The notes under the pieces are model-generated. The model saw only the letters and a program-made list of their open reading frames with translations. It did not search any database and was not told the DNA's origin. DNA of 32,043 bases, taken from Lachnospiraceae bacterium. Its GTDB lineage: Bacteria; Bacillota; Clostridia; Lachnospirales; Lachnospiraceae. The translations under genes and the position numbers were made by a program. The stretch is taken from NCBI GenBank assembly GCA_009774625.1, contig VSOB01000040.1, positions 1 through 32,043 on the forward strand. Reading direction: 5' to 3'. Numbering within the stretch: position 1 is the stretch's first letter; each line of letters opens with the position of its first letter. Shown here piece by piece: positions 29,756 through 32,043 of the stretch.

Positions 29756-30616
29756 GTGATCGCAATTGTAACAGACAGCAACAGCGGCATTACACAGGAA
29801 GAGGCAAAGGCGATGGGAGTATACGTGCTGCCCATGCCGTTTATGATAGGGAACGAAACGTATTATGAAGAGAAAGATCTGACACAGGATGCATTTTATC
29901 AGAGAATGGCGACAGGAGAAAAAATCAGTACATCCCAGCCTACACCGGAGGAAGTGACAGGACTTTGGGACCGGGTGCTGGAAACCTGTGAGTCGCTGGT
30001 CTATATTCCCATGTCCAGCGGACTGTCCGGCTCCTGCCAGACGGCCAGGCTGCTGGCACAGGACTATAAGGGCAGGGTATTTGTCGTGGACAACCAGCGG
30101 ATTTCCGTAACCCAGAGAAGCAGTGTAAGGGATGCGCTGTATCTGGCCGGAAGTTGCGGTATGAGCGCCGGGGAGATACGGGATTTTCTGGAGCAGGACA
30201 AGTTCCACTCCAGTATTTATATTATGCTGGATACGCTGACCTATCTGAAACGGGGCGGACGCATTACCCCTGCGGCGGCTGCACTGGGCAATATCCTGCG
30301 GCTGAAGCCGGTTCTGCAGATTCAGGGAGAAAAGCTGGATGCCTTTGCCAAAGCAAGGACCAGAGCGCAGGGCAAAACGATTATGGTAAATGCGGTGCAG
30401 AATGATATTGCCCGGCGGTTCGGAGGCAGCAGTGAGGGCGTCAGGCTGTACATTGCCCACAGTTATGATGAGGAGGGAGCGCTGGCATTCAGAGAGGAGC
30501 TGCGCAGCGAGTTCCCGGGAAATCAGATTGAAATCCAGCGCCTGTCACTGAGCATCGGCTGTCATCTTGGCCCCGGTGCGTTGGCGTTTGCCTGTGCACA
30601 GAATATTTCTGTATGA
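29756..30616 (+). CDS. DegV family fatty-acid-binding protein (FakB-like)
   Basis: A 286-residue DegV protein: IAIVTDSNSGI at the N-terminus, YVLPMPFMIGNETYYE, ISTSQPTPEEV, IPMSSGLSGSCQTA (the lipid carboxylate-binding serine region), DTLTYLKRGGRI and IGCHLGPGALAFA. Established FakB members bind one fatty acid and present it to FakA; FakA is encoded at 18253. The chain specificity is not readable. The start is GTG 29756 with AAAGGAAA about 8 nt upstream. Confidence 0.92.
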   Translation: MIAIVTDSNSGITQEEAKAMGVYVLPMPFMIGNETYYEEKDLTQDAFYQRMATGEKISTSQPTPEEVTGLWDRVLETCESLVYIPMSSGLSGSCQTARLLAQDYKGRVFVVDNQRISVTQRSSVRDALYLAGSCGMSAGEIRDFLEQDKFHSSIYIMLDTLTYLKRGGRITPAAAALGNILRLKPVLQIQGEKLDAFAKARTRAQGKTIMVNAVQNDIARRFGGSSEGVRLYIAHSYDEEGALAFREELRSEFPGNQIEIQRLSLSIGCHLGPGALAFACAQNISV

Positions 30617-30668
30617 CAGGCAAACGATCAGGAGCGTCTTGTTATGGCGGTAAAAGAGTGATAAGCGG

Positions 30669-31835
30669 ATGAAGCCGGAGGCTTATGTTTACAAAGACAA
30701 AAAAAAGCTGCGCTGTGGTTATACCACCGGTTCCTGCAGTGCGGCTGCTGCCAAAGCGGCGGCATGGATGCTGCTGTCGGGAGAATGTCCGGCGGAGGTG
30801 ATGCTGTCTACGCCGGGCGGCGTTGTACTGACTTTGAAACCGGAAGAACCGGTTTGGATTAAAGAGAGCGCTTCCTGTGGGGTCCGAAAGGACGGCGGGG
30901 ACGATGCGGATGTGACAGACGGCATTCTGATCGTTGCCAAGGTAAGAAAAGAAAGCAGTCCTGGAGTCCGCATCACAGGCGGAGAGGGCATTGGAATCGT
31001 GACGGCGGAGGGGCTGGAACAGGCGCCCGGCAGCTATGCCATCAACAGCACACCGCGCAGGATGATCCGGGAGGCAGTGGAAGCGGTCATGGAAGAGACA
31101 GGGTATGAGGGTGGTCTTGCGGTAACGATTTGTGCGCCGGAAGGAGAAGCCGTGGCGGGACGGACCTTTAACCCGTCGCTTGGCATCAAAGGCGGCATTT
31201 CCATTTTGGGTACCAGCGGCATCGTGGAGCCTATGAGTGAAAAAGCACTGGTGGATACCATTTTTCTGGAGATGCGTATGCAGGCCGCTGCAGGGCGGCG
31301 TATCTGTATCCTGACCCCCGGCAATTACGGTATGCATTTTATCGGGGATGTACTGGGACTGGATCTGCGCCATACTGTGAAATGCAGCAATTTTATCGGA
31401 GATGCCATTGATATGGCGCCGGCCTGCCAGATGGAAGGACTGCTGCTGGTGGGACATCTGGGCAAACTGGTAAAACTGGGAGCCGGCATTATGAACACCC
31501 ATTCCCGGTATGGGGATGCCAGGATGGAGGTGCTCTGCGCCTGTGCGCTGGAAGCCGGCGCCGGAACAGAACTTTTAAAAGCGATTATGAACTGTGTGAC
31601 TACGGACGGTGCGGTGGCCGTTTTAAGGGATGCGGGCATCACTGATCCGGTGATGGAAATTTTAATGAAGAAGATTTCATGTTATCTGAACAGACGTGTA
31701 TATGACGGAATCCGGATCGGCGCGGTGGTATTTTCCAATGTATACGGAGTATTGGGACGGACAGACGCCGTGCCGGAGCTGCTTGCCCGGATCAGAGAAG
31801 AGCAGGACCGTCCGGAGGGCGGAAGCAGGGACTGA
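30669..31835 (+). CDS. cbiD: Cobalt-precorrin-5B (C1)-methyltransferase CbiD
   Basis: A 388-residue CbiD. Family blocks include LRCGYTTGSCSAAAAKAAA near the N-terminus, NSTPRRMIREAV, FNPSLGIKGGISILGTSGIV and the LTPGNYGMHFIGDVLGL region. It methylates C1 of the corrin ring in the anaerobic cobalamin route, with SAM as donor. The start is ATG 30669, 52 bp after the DegV gene; the gap is too short for a cobalamin riboswitch, so any such control lies elsewhere. cobM/cbiF follows after 10 bp. Confidence 0.95.
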   Translation: MKPEAYVYKDKKKLRCGYTTGSCSAAAAKAAAWMLLSGECPAEVMLSTPGGVVLTLKPEEPVWIKESASCGVRKDGGDDADVTDGILIVAKVRKESSPGVRITGGEGIGIVTAEGLEQAPGSYAINSTPRRMIREAVEAVMEETGYEGGLAVTICAPEGEAVAGRTFNPSLGIKGGISILGTSGIVEPMSEKALVDTIFLEMRMQAAAGRRICILTPGNYGMHFIGDVLGLDLRHTVKCSNFIGDAIDMAPACQMEGLLLVGHLGKLVKLGAGIMNTHSRYGDARMEVLCACALEAGAGTELLKAIMNCVTTDGAVAVLRDAGITDPVMEILMKKISCYLNRRVYDGIRIGAVVFSNVYGVLGRTDAVPELLARIREEQDRPEGGSRD

Positions 31836-31845
31836 AAGGAATGTT

Positions 31846-32043
31846 ATGATTTATTTTGTAGGTGCGGGGCCGGGGGCAAAGGATCTGATTACAGTGAGGG
31901 GCCGGGAGCTGCTTGCCCGTGCGGATGTGATTGTTTATGCCGGCTCGCTGGTCAATCCGGCGCTTCTGGAATATGCCGGTAAGGATTGCAAAATTTATAA
32001 CAGTGCAGAGATGACCTATATCGAAATTCTGGATGTGATGTAG
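31846..32043 (+). CDS. cobM: Precorrin-4 C11-methyltransferase (CobM/CbiF), 5' part ending in an in-frame TAG
   Basis: The frame starts at ATG 31846 (MIYFVGAGPGAKDLITVRGR) and contains YAGSLVNPALLEYAG and NSAEMT, all typical of the first 65 residues of CobM/CbiF, a tetrapyrrole methylase of about 250 residues. An in-frame TAG at 32041-32043 ends it at residue 65, exactly where the window ends. The protein cannot be functional at this length. Either the gene is broken, or the last bases are an assembly-edge error. AAAGGA sits just upstream of the start. Confidence 0.8.
   Translation: MIYFVGAGPGAKDLITVRGRELLARADVIVYAGSLVNPALLEYAGKDCKIYNSAEMTYIEILDVM

Noticed and set aside
28448..30460. Very long open frame on the minus strand (about 670 codons) opposite recG and the DegV gene
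   Set aside because: It lies antisense to two well-recognised genes, the product is His/Cys/Ser-rich without any domain, and it has no plausible ribosome binding site. It is a by-product of codon bias in the plus-strand genes.
30617..30668. Cobalamin riboswitch before cbiD
   Set aside because: The 52-bp gap is far too short and shows no B12-box-like sequence.

Overview
The window looks like a chromosomal contig from an endospore-forming Clostridia, most likely a member of the Lachnospiraceae. Reasons are the GerW-type sporulation protein, a Spo0A C-terminal-domain protein, strong AGGAGG ribosome binding sites, sigma-A promoters of TTGAAA-17 bp-TAAAAT type, the rpmB/asp23/fakA and zapA/U32 neighbourhoods, and moderate G+C. 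I assign no species. I saw no tRNA, rRNA, CRISPR array, transposase or phage structural gene.

Layout, left to right. (1) 1-3010: a lactonase-type beta-propeller gene behind an unusual repeat-rich leader, then two small cytoplasmic proteins (DUF4303-like and DUF1266). (2) 3160-6095: a LysR regulator divergent from leuC-leuD. (3) 6204-8768: a membrane/redox pair (NusG domain II protein and Gx transporter) coupled by ATGA overlaps to ruvA, then ruvB, behind a promoter whose spacer carries a LexA-box-like palindrome. (4) 8838-14359: zapA, a long U32 (RlhA-like) protein, a SEDS peptidoglycan polymerase and its class B PBP, the last two overlapping by 86 bp. (5) 14438-17529: a NUDIX hydrolase, a small hypothetical protein, DUF2953 and GerW (the ytfI-ytfJ pair), a 46-residue membrane protein, and a coiled-coil protein with a C-terminal J-like domain. 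(6) 17540-19920: rpmB divergent from asp23-fakA, with interlocked promoters. (7) 19948-27762: an accessory block made of an XRE/S24-like regulator, a receiver-less Spo0A_C protein, a zinc-ribbon/LRR membrane protein, a YD-like repeat membrane protein, an HscC-type Hsp70 and a membrane J-protein with HPE in place of HPD. (8) 27683-32043: recG (overlapping the J-protein gene by 80 bp), a DegV protein, cbiD and the start of cobM/cbiF, which meets an in-frame TAG at the last three bases of the window.

The most interesting part is block 7. In Bacillus subtilis rpmB, yloU, yloV (fakA) and recG lie in one neighbourhood, and here the regulators plus a dedicated Hsp70-J pair and two repeat-rich membrane proteins sit between fakA and recG. 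HscC with a membrane J partner is best known from E. coli, where DUF1266 proteins are neighbours; this window also has a DUF1266 gene, though about 21 kb away. I infer, without proof, a small HscC-centred envelope chaperone module. Other points of note are the stop codons of two convergent genes sharing one terminator palindrome (17524-17545) and the candidate SOS control of the ruvAB operon.
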